64,000 nt of DNA from contig NZ_ARYJ01000005.1 in the NCBI RefSeq assembly GCF_000685215.1, positions 62,001-126,000 of the forward strand, written 5' to 3'. This DNA comes from Hyphomonas jannaschiana VP2 (lineage in GTDB: Bacteria > Pseudomonadota > Alphaproteobacteria > Caulobacterales > Hyphomonadaceae). How positions within the stretch are numbered: the stretch's first letter is position 1; each line of letters begins with the position of its first letter. The notes under the pieces were generated by a model. It was not told the DNA's origin, did no database searches, and saw only the letters and a program-made list of their open reading frames with translations. The position numbers were made by a program, and so were the translations under genes. This document shows, in pieces, positions 55,683 to 64,000 of this stretch.

Positions 55683-57062
55683 ATGGATGAAGAAACCTCC
55701 CCTTCTCTTCTCAACACGCTGAAGCTCGAAGACGTATTGCGGTCCATTCGCGACGACGTTGTCCATTTGGCGGCCGAGTTCGTTTCCTATGCCTCGCTCT
55801 GGCAGTTCCTGGCCATCGTCATTGCCGGGATTGCCGGATTCTTCCTGTCGCGTGTGCCCGTCAACCGGCTGCGGAAACTCGCCGAGAGCCGCGAGCGGCC
55901 GGATGTCGTGTTCCACGCGGCCGTCTCATCGGCGCGGATCGTCTGGCCCGTCCTGACAGCCCTGTTACTCTGGATCACCATTCCGGCCTTTGACCAGTTC
56001 GGCCTGCGCAATGAGATTCTGCGTGTCGCCGCCAGCCTGCTGAATGCGTGGATCATTGTCCGCCTGATCACCTCCAATATCCGTGATGGGATGGTGGCCA
56101 ACACGCTGGCCCTGCTCGCCTGGCTGATCGCCGCGCTCTACATCCTCCGCCTGCTGCAGCCGGTGACGGAGTCCCTCGACTCGACCATTATCGAACTTGG
56201 TGGTGTGAAGTTCTCGATCCTGCGCCTGCTGACAAGCCTCGCCGTGGCGGCCTTCGCGCTCTGGCTTGGCCGTATCGCAGGCGATGCGGCGCAGGCGCAA
56301 CTGCGCAGCTCGAAGAAGCTGACCCCCTCCATGGCCGGCCTGCTGGGCCAGGTGCTGAAGATTGCCTTCATCATCATCGCCATCCTGATCGCGCTTCAGG
56401 TGGTCGGGGTGAACCTGACAGCTCTGACGATCCTGTCCGGGACGCTGGGCATCGGTATCGGCTTCGGCCTGCAGGCGATCTTCTCGAACTTCGTGTCGGG
56501 CCTGATCATCCTGATCGAGAAGTCCGTAAAAGTGGGCGACTTCATCGAGCTTCAGTCCGGCGTCACCGGCCTTGTGCGCGAGATCAATATCCGCTCGACC
56601 CTCGTCACCACGAACGACAATGTCGACATCCTCGTGCCCAATGAGGAGTTCATCAAGGCACAGGTCATCAACTGGACTCTGCGCGAGGCGCGCCGGCGTG
56701 TCCGCGTGCCGTTCGGCGTCGCCTACGGTTCGGACAAGGAACTGGTCCGCAAGGCCGGGCTCGAAGCGGCCGAAGAGGTCGAGTGGACGCTGAAAGGCAT
56801 GCCGGGCCGCTCGCCGCAGGTCTGGCTGACGAAATTTGGCGACAGCGCGCTGGAATTCGAACTCGTCGTCTGGCTGACCGATGCGGCCGTCAGCCGCCCG
56901 GCCCGCGTTGTTGCAGATTATAACTGGGCACTACATACGGCCCTCGAGAAATACGAACTCGAGATCCCCTTCCCGCAACGCGACCTGCACCTCAAGAGTG
57001 CCACCGGCCTCAACGTCACCGTCGAAACCCGCAAGGCCAAATTCGATTCCGATACGGAGTAA
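55683..57062 (+). CDS. Mechanosensitive ion channel (MscS family)
   Basis: The 459-aa protein has an N-terminal segment, several helices, and the MscS pore helix with GTLGIGIGFGLQAIFSNF near residue 260. The beta domain continues LIEKSVKVGDFIELQSG and DNVDILVPNEEFIKAQVINW. It is larger than E. coli MscS (extra N-terminal helices), as in the MscK/YbdG-like types. It relieves osmotic pressure. GGAGACAG precedes the ATG. Confidence 0.94.
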   Translation: MDEETSPSLLNTLKLEDVLRSIRDDVVHLAAEFVSYASLWQFLAIVIAGIAGFFLSRVPVNRLRKLAESRERPDVVFHAAVSSARIVWPVLTALLLWITIPAFDQFGLRNEILRVAASLLNAWIIVRLITSNIRDGMVANTLALLAWLIAALYILRLLQPVTESLDSTIIELGGVKFSILRLLTSLAVAAFALWLGRIAGDAAQAQLRSSKKLTPSMAGLLGQVLKIAFIIIAILIALQVVGVNLTALTILSGTLGIGIGFGLQAIFSNFVSGLIILIEKSVKVGDFIELQSGVTGLVREINIRSTLVTTNDNVDILVPNEEFIKAQVINWTLREARRRVRVPFGVAYGSDKELVRKAGLEAAEEVEWTLKGMPGRSPQVWLTKFGDSALEFELVVWLTDAAVSRPARVVADYNWALHTALEKYELEIPFPQRDLHLKSATGLNVTVETRKAKFDSDTE

Positions 57063-57158
57063 GCGATCCGCCACCTTTGGATGCTTCATTTTCTCCTATA
57101 GGTGTAACGTGATTGTAAGATTGCCCTGTTATGCCCGCTGCAGAACCGGGAGGGATTC

Positions 57159-58274
57159 ATGCGGCCGGGGCAGGCAATCCTCACATTTGCAGCCATCATC
57201 CTGCTCGCTGCCTGCGGCGGCCCCGACGGGCCTCTCGTCCCCCCACTCGGCACGAAGGTGCCGCCGGTTCCGGCCGAGGGGCTTGAGCACCCGGGCCGGA
57301 CCCGCATCAAAAGAGTGTCGACCGCCTGTTCGATGCCGCGGCCCAGCGAGGATGCCGAAATCCTCGGCATCATGGTTTCGCACGGCAACGCCCTCTCGAA
57401 CATTGCCGTCGCCGGACAGGATGAGGAAACGACCGCCGCGTTCATTCATGTCGATCCGGGTGACACGCCGGTCTATCTGATCGCGTTGAGCGGCCAGCCG
57501 ATGCTCTGGGTTGTCGAAGGGGCAACAGAGCGGGTTGAGCGCCTGATCGTGCAACCGGCCCCCACAAAGACCGGTCCGGGCGTGGCCGTCACGGGCCTGA
57601 CCGCCAGCCGTGTTGGCGCCCTGAATCCCAATGCCTGCGGCCAACCGTACGAGCTTGTGCACTATGGAGCCGAACACCTGTTCCAGAAACTACGGAGTAT
57701 TTTCCGGCGTGACGACCTCCGCATGGTCGGGGTTGAAAGCGTCGGCACCGTACGGGCGCCATCCGGAAAACTGGGCGGCGCCAGATCTTCCCGGAACGGA
57801 CCAATGATCACGACCGACGCCGGCAATTATGTGATCCGTGACAGCAAGCCCGTCCGCGTGAACCCGAACGCCCGGAACTTCACGGTCAACCAGTTCAGGA
57901 GCTTCTATCCGGGCGGCGTCGTGATGGTTCACCCGGAGACCGTTGTCTCGACACGGCCGGTGGACGTCTATGATGTCCTGCCCGCTGAGGCAGGTCTGAT
58001 CCAGCTCGTCGAAGCCGGTGCCCTGACCTTCGTTCCGGAAGAAGCCGGCTACCTGATCAATGGCCCGATCCCGCGCATTCCGGCCGGACTAAACGGGGCG
58101 CACTCCGTCAAATTCGGTCTGGCGGAAGGCGTTGAGAAGCCGAAAGGCACCTTCAACCATTCCAGCCTGTTCGACGCGGCGACAGGTGAATGCCTCGAAG
58201 GCCAGTGCAAATGGCTTGAGGAAATATCACGCAGGGACGACGAGTATCGCAGGCAGCTCCGCCGACGCCGCTGA
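57159..58274 (+). CDS. Hypothetical lipoprotein
   Basis: The 371-aa protein has a signal peptide with lipobox LLAAC (Cys19) and a Pro-rich linker (GPLVPPLGTKVPPVP). The rest is beta-rich with no motif I recognise. Landmarks are an Asn/Pro-rich middle (GALNPNACGQPYELVHYG) and Cys pairs at TACSMPRP and ECLEGQCKW. The C-terminus is Arg-rich (RRQLRRRR). It is convergent with asd, 3 nt apart. Confidence 0.8.
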   Translation: MRPGQAILTFAAIILLAACGGPDGPLVPPLGTKVPPVPAEGLEHPGRTRIKRVSTACSMPRPSEDAEILGIMVSHGNALSNIAVAGQDEETTAAFIHVDPGDTPVYLIALSGQPMLWVVEGATERVERLIVQPAPTKTGPGVAVTGLTASRVGALNPNACGQPYELVHYGAEHLFQKLRSIFRRDDLRMVGVESVGTVRAPSGKLGGARSSRNGPMITTDAGNYVIRDSKPVRVNPNARNFTVNQFRSFYPGGVVMVHPETVVSTRPVDVYDVLPAEAGLIQLVEAGALTFVPEEAGYLINGPIPRIPAGLNGAHSVKFGLAEGVEKPKGTFNHSSLFDAATGECLEGQCKWLEEISRRDDEYRRQLRRRR

Positions 58275-58277
58275 GGA

Positions 58278-59321
58278 TCAGTCCGTTACAGCCGGTTGTT
58301 TCTTCGGCTTGATGACGCCGCGGTTCAGCAGCTCTTCAGCGATCTGCACGGCGTTGAGGGCCGCACCCTTGCGCAGGTTGTCGGACACGCACCAGAACAT
58401 CAGGCCGTTCTCGACGGTCGGGTCCTTGCGCACGCGGCTGATGAAGGTCGCCCAGTCACCAACGCACTCTTTCGGCGTGATGTAGAGGTCTTCCTCCGGA
58501 TCATCGACCAGCATGATGCCGGGGCTTTCGCGCAAGAGGTCCTGCGCTTCCTTCGCGCTCATCGGCGCATCCAGTTCCACGCTGACCGCTTCGGAATGGC
58601 CGACAAAGACCGGCACACGCACACAGGTCGCGACAAGTTCGATACTCTCGTCGACGATCTTCTTCGTCTCGACGCGCATCTTCCACTCTTCCTTGGTGAA
58701 GCCGTCCTCCATGAAAACGTCGATCTGCGGGATCACGTTGAAGGCGATCTCCTTCTGGAAAATCTCAGGCGTCGGCTCATCGTTCACATAGATGCCGCGC
58801 GTCTGGTTCCAGAGTTCGTCCATCGCATCCTTGCCGGCGCCGGAAACGGACTGATAGGTCGAGACCACAACGCGCTTGACGCCCACGGCATCGTGCAGCG
58901 GCTTCAGTGCCACGACGAGCTGCGCGGTCGAGCAGTTCGGGTTCGCGATGATCATCTTCTTCTTGTAGTCCATCACCGCATCGCCATTGCACTCCGGGAC
59001 GACCAGCGGCACGTCCGGGTCCATCCGCCAGGCCGAGGAATTGTCGATGGTGATGGCGCCGGCCTTGGCGATTTTCGGGCACCACTGTTTCGCGGTAGAA
59101 CCGCCGGCCGACATCAGGACGAGATCGACCTTGGAAAAGTCAAAGCTCTCAATGTCCTGGCATTTGAGGGTGCGGTCGCCGAAGGAAACTTCCTTGCCCA
59201 GCGACCGGCGCGAGGCCACGGCGTGGACTTCGTCCGCCGGGAACATGCGTTCGTCCAGAATGGCCAGCAATTCACGCCCGACATTTCCTGTCGCGCCGAC
59301 AATCGCAATCCGTGTGCCCAT
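58278..59321 (-). CDS. asd: Aspartate-semialdehyde dehydrogenase
   Basis: Asd reduces aspartyl phosphate to aspartate semialdehyde for lysine, threonine and methionine. The 347-aa protein has GATGNVGRELLAIL, the catalytic Cys in IIANPNCSTAQLVV, and YQSVSGAGKDAM. The active-site His region is VRVPVFVGHSEAVSVEL. ATG 59321 is preferred over 59381. dapF of the same pathway is at 48.1 kb. Confidence 0.96.
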   Translation of the reverse strand: MGTRIAIVGATGNVGRELLAILDERMFPADEVHAVASRRSLGKEVSFGDRTLKCQDIESFDFSKVDLVLMSAGGSTAKQWCPKIAKAGAITIDNSSAWRMDPDVPLVVPECNGDAVMDYKKKMIIANPNCSTAQLVVALKPLHDAVGVKRVVVSTYQSVSGAGKDAMDELWNQTRGIYVNDEPTPEIFQKEIAFNVIPQIDVFMEDGFTKEEWKMRVETKKIVDESIELVATCVRVPVFVGHSEAVSVELDAPMSAKEAQDLLRESPGIMLVDDPEEDLYITPKECVGDWATFISRVRKDPTVENGLMFWCVSDNLRKGAALNAVQIAEELLNRGVIKPKKQPAVTD

Positions 59322-59455
59322 GGCTCTTTCGCTCCTCGTAATTCGAGGCGGGCTTATGACGCATTTCCAGCCGATGCGCAAAGCCTGTTGCCATTCCCGG
59401 CCCTGTCAGGCAGACCAAAAGGGCTCCCGGAGACACATATGGAGGCCCCCGCCCC

Positions 59456-59827
59456 ATGCTCGACGACGTAATTGCCCGCTATATTCAAAGCTACAATGCC
59501 CGTGACATCGACGGCATGCTCGACTGCGTGACCGATGATGTCGTGTTTGAAAACATCTCCAATGCCGGCGGATCCATGCGCCTCGACGGCAAGGACATGA
59601 TGCGCCAGGTGGCGGAATTGTCCGGCAACGCCTTCTCCTACCGCCGCCAGAGGCTGATCAATGTCGTCTCAGGCGCCGGAAAGGCCGCCGCAGAGGTGGA
59701 GTTCGAAGGCAAGGCCGCGGTCGACCTGCCCAATGGCGTGAAAGCCGGCGAGACGGTGAAAGTCCGCGGCGCCAGCTTCTTCGAATTCCGCGGCGATCTG
59801 CTCTGCCGGATCGCCGACTACAGTTAG
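59456..59827 (+). CDS. SnoaL-like NTF2 family protein
   Basis: This 123-aa NTF2-like protein starts ARYIQSYNARDIDGMLDCV and continues DDVVFENISNAGGSMRLDG, the SnoaL cone layout. Asp and His positions that act in ketosteroid isomerases are only partly present. GGAGG precedes the ATG. Ligand and function unknown. Confidence 0.86.
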   Translation: MLDDVIARYIQSYNARDIDGMLDCVTDDVVFENISNAGGSMRLDGKDMMRQVAELSGNAFSYRRQRLINVVSGAGKAAAEVEFEGKAAVDLPNGVKAGETVKVRGASFFEFRGDLLCRIADYS

Positions 59828-59839
59828 GCCGAGGCCGCC

Positions 59840-60394
59840 CTATTCTTCCGGAATGCAGCTGACATGGTGCGCAGGCGCATAAGCCTGCGCAATCCGGTCC
59901 ATGTCAGCGACGAAGGGCGCGGGCATTTCACTGCGGATCCCGGCCCAGACAACCGAACCACCCGGCGTGCAGATCACTTTCAGATAATCCGGCGCCGCCC
60001 CGGCCTCGAAGTTCGCGCTCGGCACCAGACCGCGTTTCGCCCGGTCCCAGATCTGGAACGTCGCCCATGCATGCTCGCGCATGATGTAGCCAAAGCGCAG
60101 CTGGTCCGTCGCATCCAGCGGCGGGGCCCCAGACATTCCGGCCCGGAACACCTCCGCCGTGTCGCGATCCGAGTAGATCGAGGCACGGAAAGCCGACCAT
60201 TGCGTCATGGTGGCATTGGATTCATTGCGCAGCGTGACCGTGTTCCCGTCATGTAACTGGATCCCGACGAAGACCAGCGAGATGACGATAGCAATGGCAC
60301 TGACAATCTGGGCAATGAAGGCAAAGTATTCCACGCGCGCCCGGCGTTGGGCGAGTTTCGCCTCCCGCGTCTCTGTCGGGTCTTCGTCTGCCAT
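59840..60394 (-). CDS. Hypothetical single-pass membrane protein
   Basis: The 184-aa protein has a cytosolic basic N-terminus, one membrane segment (IVSAIAIVISLVFVGIQL) and a helical C-terminal domain. Proteins with this N-terminal layout are common in marine proteobacteria and uncharacterised. REHAWATFQIWDRAKRGLV is a helical part of the soluble domain. It is downstream of the amidohydrolase gene by 42 nt. Confidence 0.75.
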   Translation of the reverse strand: MADEDPTETREAKLAQRRARVEYFAFIAQIVSAIAIVISLVFVGIQLHDGNTVTLRNESNATMTQWSAFRASIYSDRDTAEVFRAGMSGAPPLDATDQLRFGYIMREHAWATFQIWDRAKRGLVPSANFEAGAAPDYLKVICTPGGSVVWAGIRSEMPAPFVADMDRIAQAYAPAHHVSCIPEE

Positions 60395-60436
60395 CCACCA
60401 TCCCCCCCTTAAGGCGCTGGCCTGTCCCTTAAAGGG

Positions 60437-61633
60437 TCAGGCCGACTGCTGCAGTTCCGGCACGCGCAGGTCCGGGGCGAGGCCCTCCCCCATCATGTCG
60501 ATGAAGTTGCCGGAATAGAACGCTTTCACGGCGCTTTCCGGCAGGCCCTGCAGCGTTTCGTCGAACCGCTTCAGCGGATTGCGGCCGCCTTCGACATGCG
60601 GGAAGTCGGAGGAGAACATGGCGATCTCTTCGCCGGCATTGCGGACAATCCAGCCTGCATCCTCATGTGGATAGGGCGCAGCCCGGAACTGGCGGCGGAC
60701 AATCTCTGAGGGCTTCGCGGTCAGTTTCTGCAAACGCTCTTCATTGCGCATGAAGGCATGAGCCGCCGAATCCATGGCCCGCATCCAGCCGGGCACCCAG
60801 TTTGCGCCGAGTTCGATGGCGCCCCATTTGAGATCCGGAAACCGGTCGAACACGCCATCGAAGATCAGCGTCGCCAGCGTCTGCATCGCCGCTTCCGGGA
60901 TCGGCATGTAGGAAACAGAAGTGAAATTGTCGTCGCCGCCGTGGAAGTCCGGCACCGGCGGCAGGCCATTCTCCTTGTAGACCGGATTTAGTTTTCTCTC
61001 GCCGCCCACATGAAGCACGACAGGAATGCCGGCCTCCTGCGCCGTTGCCCAGACCGGATCCAGCGCGACATGGCTTGGCGAATGATTCTGCGGGCAAAGG
61101 CTCGGCACCATCAGCGCCTTGGCGCCAAGCTCAATGGCCAGCTTCGCCGTGGCGAGCGACCGGTCAAAGTCCTCCAGCGGCACGTAGGCGACAGCGAGAA
61201 GACGGCGGTCGATGCTGCAGAAGTCCGTCATCATCCGGTTATGCGCATCGGCTGCCGCGTAGCAGAGCTCCATATCGCGCCCCTGATCGAGGCCGAAATT
61301 ACCGAGGCAATGTGTGGTGAAGACGAGTTGGCTGGCAAAGCCGAGCTTGTCGAGCGTGTGCGGCCGGTCCTGCCGGAGCCAGGCGCCATGCGCGTCGTAG
61401 TTCTTCCGCAGGAGGATGTTGTCGTCCGCTTCGGCCCGGAAAGCCGCATCCTGTTGCAGCGCCAGGCGTTCGTCGACGTGTGCGGCCTTGGCGCCCGTGC
61501 GCAGTTCCTGTACGCGCGGCAACGCCAGGAACCGGTCCAGCAAGCGCTTCTCGAAATAAGGATCGAGACAATCGGCCGGCTCCATCAGATGGCTGTCGGC
61601 ATCATGGATCAGTCGTCCATCGGCATATGACAT
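60437..61633 (-). CDS. Amidohydrolase 2 family metal-dependent hydrolase/decarboxylase
   Basis: The 398-aa protein has the amidohydrolase-2 (ACMSD-like) layout: LIHDADSHLMEP at the N-terminus gives the metal pair, VVLHVGGE supplies a central His, and FSSDFPHVEGG carries the late Asp. The ACMSD family includes decarboxylases (gamma-resorcylate, ACMS) and hydrolases. No pathway genes identify the substrate. Confidence 0.88.
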   Translation of the reverse strand: MSYADGRLIHDADSHLMEPADCLDPYFEKRLLDRFLALPRVQELRTGAKAAHVDERLALQQDAAFRAEADDNILLRKNYDAHGAWLRQDRPHTLDKLGFASQLVFTTHCLGNFGLDQGRDMELCYAAADAHNRMMTDFCSIDRRLLAVAYVPLEDFDRSLATAKLAIELGAKALMVPSLCPQNHSPSHVALDPVWATAQEAGIPVVLHVGGERKLNPVYKENGLPPVPDFHGGDDNFTSVSYMPIPEAAMQTLATLIFDGVFDRFPDLKWGAIELGANWVPGWMRAMDSAAHAFMRNEERLQKLTAKPSEIVRRQFRAAPYPHEDAGWIVRNAGEEIAMFSSDFPHVEGGRNPLKRFDETLQGLPESAVKAFYSGNFIDMMGEGLAPDLRVPELQQSA

Positions 61634-61711
61634 GGCATTCCTCCCTTATATTTTTAGGGGAATGCTCTCATGCGGGATGGAGACGGGCAATCTTGCCCCT
61701 GCGTCAGCCTG

Positions 61712-62764
61712 TCAGAGCGCGGCGATGACTGCGTCCGCCATTTCGCGGGTTGTCAGGCTGCCGCCAAGGTCCTTCGTGCGAGCGCCCTGCTCGAGCGCCT
61801 TGCCGACCGCCGCGAACAGAATATCTGCGGTTTTCTCGCGGCCGAGCGACCAACGCAGCGCCATTTCCAGCGACAGGATCGCCGCGCACGGATTGGCGAT
61901 GCCCTGCCCGGCAATGTCCGGCGCAGAGCCATGGACCGGCTCATAAAGCCCCGGCGTGCCCGGTGCACCGAGCGAAGCCGACGGCAACATGCCGATGGAG
62001 CCGGTCAGCATGGCCGCCTCATCCGACAGGATGTCACCGAAGAGATTGTCAGCCAGGATCACATCGAACTGCTTCGGCGCACGTACCAGTTCCATGGCGC
62101 AGGCATCGGCATACATGTGGGACAGGTCCACGCCTGCGCCCATTTCGGCATGGGCCAGCGTGACTTCCTGACGCCAGAACAGGCCGGATTCCATGACGTT
62201 CGACTTCTCCACCGAGCAGACCTTGCCTTGGCGCCCGCGCGCGATCTCAAAAGCCACGTGCGCCACGCGCTCGATTTCCGGATGGGTGTAAACAGCCGTG
62301 TCATAGCCCCGGCGGATGCCGCTGGTCTCGTCAATGCCTCGCGGCTGGCCGAAATAGACGCCGCCCGTCAGCTCGCGGACGATCATCAGGTCAAGACCTT
62401 CGACGATCTCCCGCTTCAGGCTGGAGGCTTCGACGAGGGCTGGGAAACAGAAAGCCGGTCGCAGGTTTGCGAACACGTCGAGGCCCTTGCGCAGAGCCAG
62501 CAGGCCGGCTTCCGGGCGCTTGTCACGCGCTGCGCCAACCCATTTCGGACCGCCGACAGCCCCCAGCAGGACTGCACTGGCATGGCGTGCATGGGCGAGC
62601 GTCTCTTCCGTCAGCGGCTCACCATGCGCGTCGATGGAGGCGCCGCCGACCAGGCCTTCTTCCAGCTTCAGGTCAGGCGCGACGACTTCCGCCACCCGGC
62701 GGACTTCGGCGATGACTTCTGGACCAATCCCGTCACCCGGGAGCAGGAGGAGTGTCTGGTGCAT
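61712..62764 (-). CDS. leuB: 3-isopropylmalate dehydrogenase
   Basis: LeuB oxidises and decarboxylates 3-isopropylmalate in leucine synthesis. The 350-aa protein has [17 protein letters not shown], the substrate loop [11 protein letters not shown], the Lys in [11 protein letters not shown], and the NAD region [22 protein letters not shown] 62764 is used. leuC and leuD are not in the window. Confidence 0.97.
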   Translation of the reverse strand: MHQTLLLLPGDGIGPEVIAEVRRVAEVVAPDLKLEEGLVGGASIDAHGEPLTEETLAHARHASAVLLGAVGGPKWVGAARDKRPEAGLLALRKGLDVFANLRPAFCFPALVEASSLKREIVEGLDLMIVRELTGGVYFGQPRGIDETSGIRRGYDTAVYTHPEIERVAHVAFEIARGRQGKVCSVEKSNVMESGLFWRQEVTLAHAEMGAGVDLSHMYADACAMELVRAPKQFDVILADNLFGDILSDEAAMLTGSIGMLPSASLGAPGTPGLYEPVHGSAPDIAGQGIANPCAAILSLEMALRWSLGREKTADILFAAVGKALEQGARTKDLGGSLTTREMADAVIAAL

Positions 62765-62860
62765 GTTCAGGCCTGTAGATTGCGCAAAACCAATGGGTGC
62801 GGCTCTACCCCCGCAGGGGCGCCCTGTCACCCATGGTTTTTGACGCAGACAGGCTTCGGA

Positions 62861-63130
62861 TCAGCCGCCGAAACCTTCTTTCTTCGGCATCTGTCCTCGC
62901 TGGGACATCACACCATTGATCGCATTCTTGGCCGCTTCCCTGTCCCGCTCATCAATCTCGGCCCAGGTCGCCTTGTTGTTGCAGACGCGCTTGGGCAGAA
63001 TCGTTCCGGACTCGGTGATCGAGCGGCATTCCATCTGAGCGCCTTCAGCGACGGTCATTTTTTCACTGGCGCCGCTGGCACAGGCGGTCAGGACCAGCCC
63101 GGCTGTGGCAGCAAGAATAAGTTTCTTCAT
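62861..63130 (-). CDS. Small lipoprotein, tandem paralog 3
   Basis: The 89-aa protein has a signal peptide with lipobox LTACA and a mature domain containing two cysteines in CRSITESGTILPKRVCNNK. It aligns with the two upstream paralogs (CRxxxxTGTxxxxKxC) but has a divergent second half (ATWAEIDERDREAAKN). Function unknown. Confidence 0.82.
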   Translation of the reverse strand: MKKLILAATAGLVLTACASGASEKMTVAEGAQMECRSITESGTILPKRVCNNKATWAEIDERDREAAKNAINGVMSQRGQMPKKEGFGG

Positions 63131-63177
63131 GATGCAATTCCCTACAAATTAAAATCGTTCATGGTCCAATGCAGACG

Positions 63178-63495
63178 TCAGGAGCAGCTCCCCTCTGCCT
63201 GTGTCGAGCAGCCCGAGTTCAGACGCTGGAACTTGTCCGTCTGCTCTTTGGCGTTGGAATTTGTATAATCGTCGAAGGCGTCCCATGCCGCCTGCGTCTT
63301 GCAGGTCTTTTCCGCAAACCGGGTGCCGGTCACGGCTAATCTTCTGCAGATGACGTCTTCGCCATCCGCCGATACGAGATTGGATGTGTCCGTTTCACCG
63401 GCAGGCGCCGCAACAGGCGTTGTGCACGCCGCCGTTGCAGCGAAAAGGGCAAGCGCTGAAAATCCGTTCCGAACGTAACTCAAAGCTTGCCCCAT
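63178..63495 (-). CDS. Small lipoprotein, tandem paralog 2
   Basis: The 105-aa protein has a signal peptide with lipobox ATAAC. CRRLAVTGTRFAEKTCKTQ is followed by AWDAFDDYTNSNAKEQTDKF, near-identical in layout to the gene upstream. Additional cysteines lie at the C-terminus (SGCSTQAEGSCS). It is 11 nt downstream of paralog 1 and clearly co-transcribed. Confidence 0.85.
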   Translation of the reverse strand: MGQALSYVRNGFSALALFAATAACTTPVAAPAGETDTSNLVSADGEDVICRRLAVTGTRFAEKTCKTQAAWDAFDDYTNSNAKEQTDKFQRLNSGCSTQAEGSCS

Positions 63496-63506
63496 TCTTT
63501 CAACGA

Positions 63507-63791
63507 TCAGCCACCGGCATTGGTAGCAGCACCGGATCTGACGCGCTGGTAGCCGTCTGTCGATTCCTTGGCGTTACTATTGGTGTAAGCATCATACTGC
63601 TCCCACGCTTCGGCCGTCTTGCATTCCTTTTGCGGGAAGCGGGTGCCCGTCACCTTCATGCTGCGACAAACAAGCGGTTCGCCATTGGGACCGACATTGG
63701 CAGCCGCCGTCTGGGTGCCGGCAGCAGGTGTCGAACACGCCGTTGCCAACGCAGCCAGACCAAGGGCGGAGACACAGAAAATACGTTTCAT
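63507..63791 (-). CDS. Small lipoprotein, tandem paralog 1
   Basis: The 94-aa protein has a signal peptide with lipobox LATAC. CRSMKVTGTRFPQKECKTA then AWEQYDAYTNSNAKESTDGY define the family shared with the next two genes. The pattern C-x(n)-TGTRF-x-x-K-x-C is conserved in Hyphomonadaceae/Caulobacterales-type proteins of unknown role. AAGGAT lies before the ATG. Confidence 0.87.
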   Translation of the reverse strand: MKRIFCVSALGLAALATACSTPAAGTQTAAANVGPNGEPLVCRSMKVTGTRFPQKECKTAEAWEQYDAYTNSNAKESTDGYQRVRSGAATNAGG

Positions 63792-63888
63792 GCATAAAAT
63801 CCTTATTGTTGGACGATATGCCTAGCGGTTGCGTCCACGCGGCGCAATGCCCACGATTTCACTTTTTATACAATCAAAAAGAGAAACA

Positions 63889-64000
63889 TCAAATGGCTTC
63901 CGGTTCAGCCTCATAAAGGCGCAGGGACCGGTCGGAGACGCCGAGGCCGGCAAATTCAGCACGCCATACCGCCATGTGCGGGGTCGCAAAATGCGCCTGC
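63889..64000 (-). CDS. Antibiotic biosynthesis monooxygenase-like protein, C-terminal fragment
   Basis: The frame entering from the right edge reads 36 residues to a TGA, ending GVSDRSLRLYEAEPEAI. FATPHMAVWRAEFAGLG resembles the C-terminal helix of ABM/YgiN-type proteins (quinol monooxygenases), which contain a similar AHxxTPHM stretch. Too short for a firm call. Confidence 0.5.
   Translation of the reverse strand, partial: QAHFATPHMAVWRAEFAGLGVSDRSLRLYEAEPEAI

Noticed and set aside
57063-57158. Promoter TTGGAT...TATAGG before the lipoprotein gene
   Set aside because: The spacing between the two hexamers is 14-15 nt and neither is a good match.

Overview
The window is about 64 kb of a GC-rich, densely coding chromosome. 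No tRNA, rRNA, transposase, prophage, CRISPR array or origin is recognisable. Gene content points to an aerobic alphaproteobacterium, most likely in or near the Hyphomonadaceae (Hyphomonas/Maricaulis type). The evidence is an aerobic cobaltochelatase pair (cobS/cobT), system I cytochrome c maturation genes (ccmABCDG), a dapF-mtaB-ftsY block with yciB nearby, a phoH fragment next to miaB, and many Hyphomonadaceae-like small lipoproteins. The family assignment is an inference from content, not from a marker comparison.

Layout. 0-13 kb: phoH 5' end, miaB, an alanine/glycine symporter, gloA with a membrane partner and an AraC-MGMT fusion, a GST with an extra C-terminal domain, an SDR, methylsuccinyl-CoA dehydrogenase (mcd), a GH16 lipoprotein beside an AHL-lactonase-like lipoprotein, hisI, enoyl-CoA hydratase and HMG-CoA lyase. 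13.1-13.9 kb: one lower-GC orphan gene with a caspase-like His/Cys pair. 13.9-26.4 kb: cobT, a dienelactone hydrolase and cobS; an exported amidohydrolase, rpmB, a DUF3108 protein, an RluA-family synthase, PhoD, an SDR lacking its catalytic residues, small genes and a GGDEF cyclase. 26.5-37 kb: purE-purK-creatininase, a Gld-like ABC system, a DUF1223 protein and acnA. 37-48.9 kb: ccmABCDG, a MarR protein with a histone-H1-like tail, a NUDIX hydrolase, yciB, a DMT exporter, a D-aminoacylase-like enzyme, a membrane protein/XRE pair preceded by a direct repeat, ftsY, mtaB and dapF. 49-54.5 kb: mesaconyl-CoA hydratase (mch), an ArsC-like protein, a malyl-CoA thioesterase/lyase-like CitE protein, a YbjN-like protein, a serine hydrolase and a LysE exporter. 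54.6-64 kb: RarD, an MscS channel, an unknown lipoprotein, asd, an SnoaL-like protein, an amidohydrolase, leuB, three tandem paralogous small lipoproteins and a partial monooxygenase.

How the genes fit together. mcd, mch and the CitE-family gene match three steps of the ethylmalonyl-CoA pathway for acetyl-CoA assimilation. That pathway needs B12-dependent mutases, which fits with cobST. HMG-CoA lyase, enoyl-CoA hydratase and leuB touch leucine and acyl-CoA metabolism. asd and dapF feed lysine and peptidoglycan synthesis. The ccm cluster matures c-type cytochromes.

No gene-free stretch exceeds 300 bases. The longest gaps (20297-20553 and 36851-37021) hold promoter/leader sequence. The most unusual items are the caspase-like orphan, the MarR/H1-like fusion, a possible leader peptide whose stop overlaps the ccmA start, the 25-26 bp direct repeat before the XRE pair, and the tandem lipoproteins.
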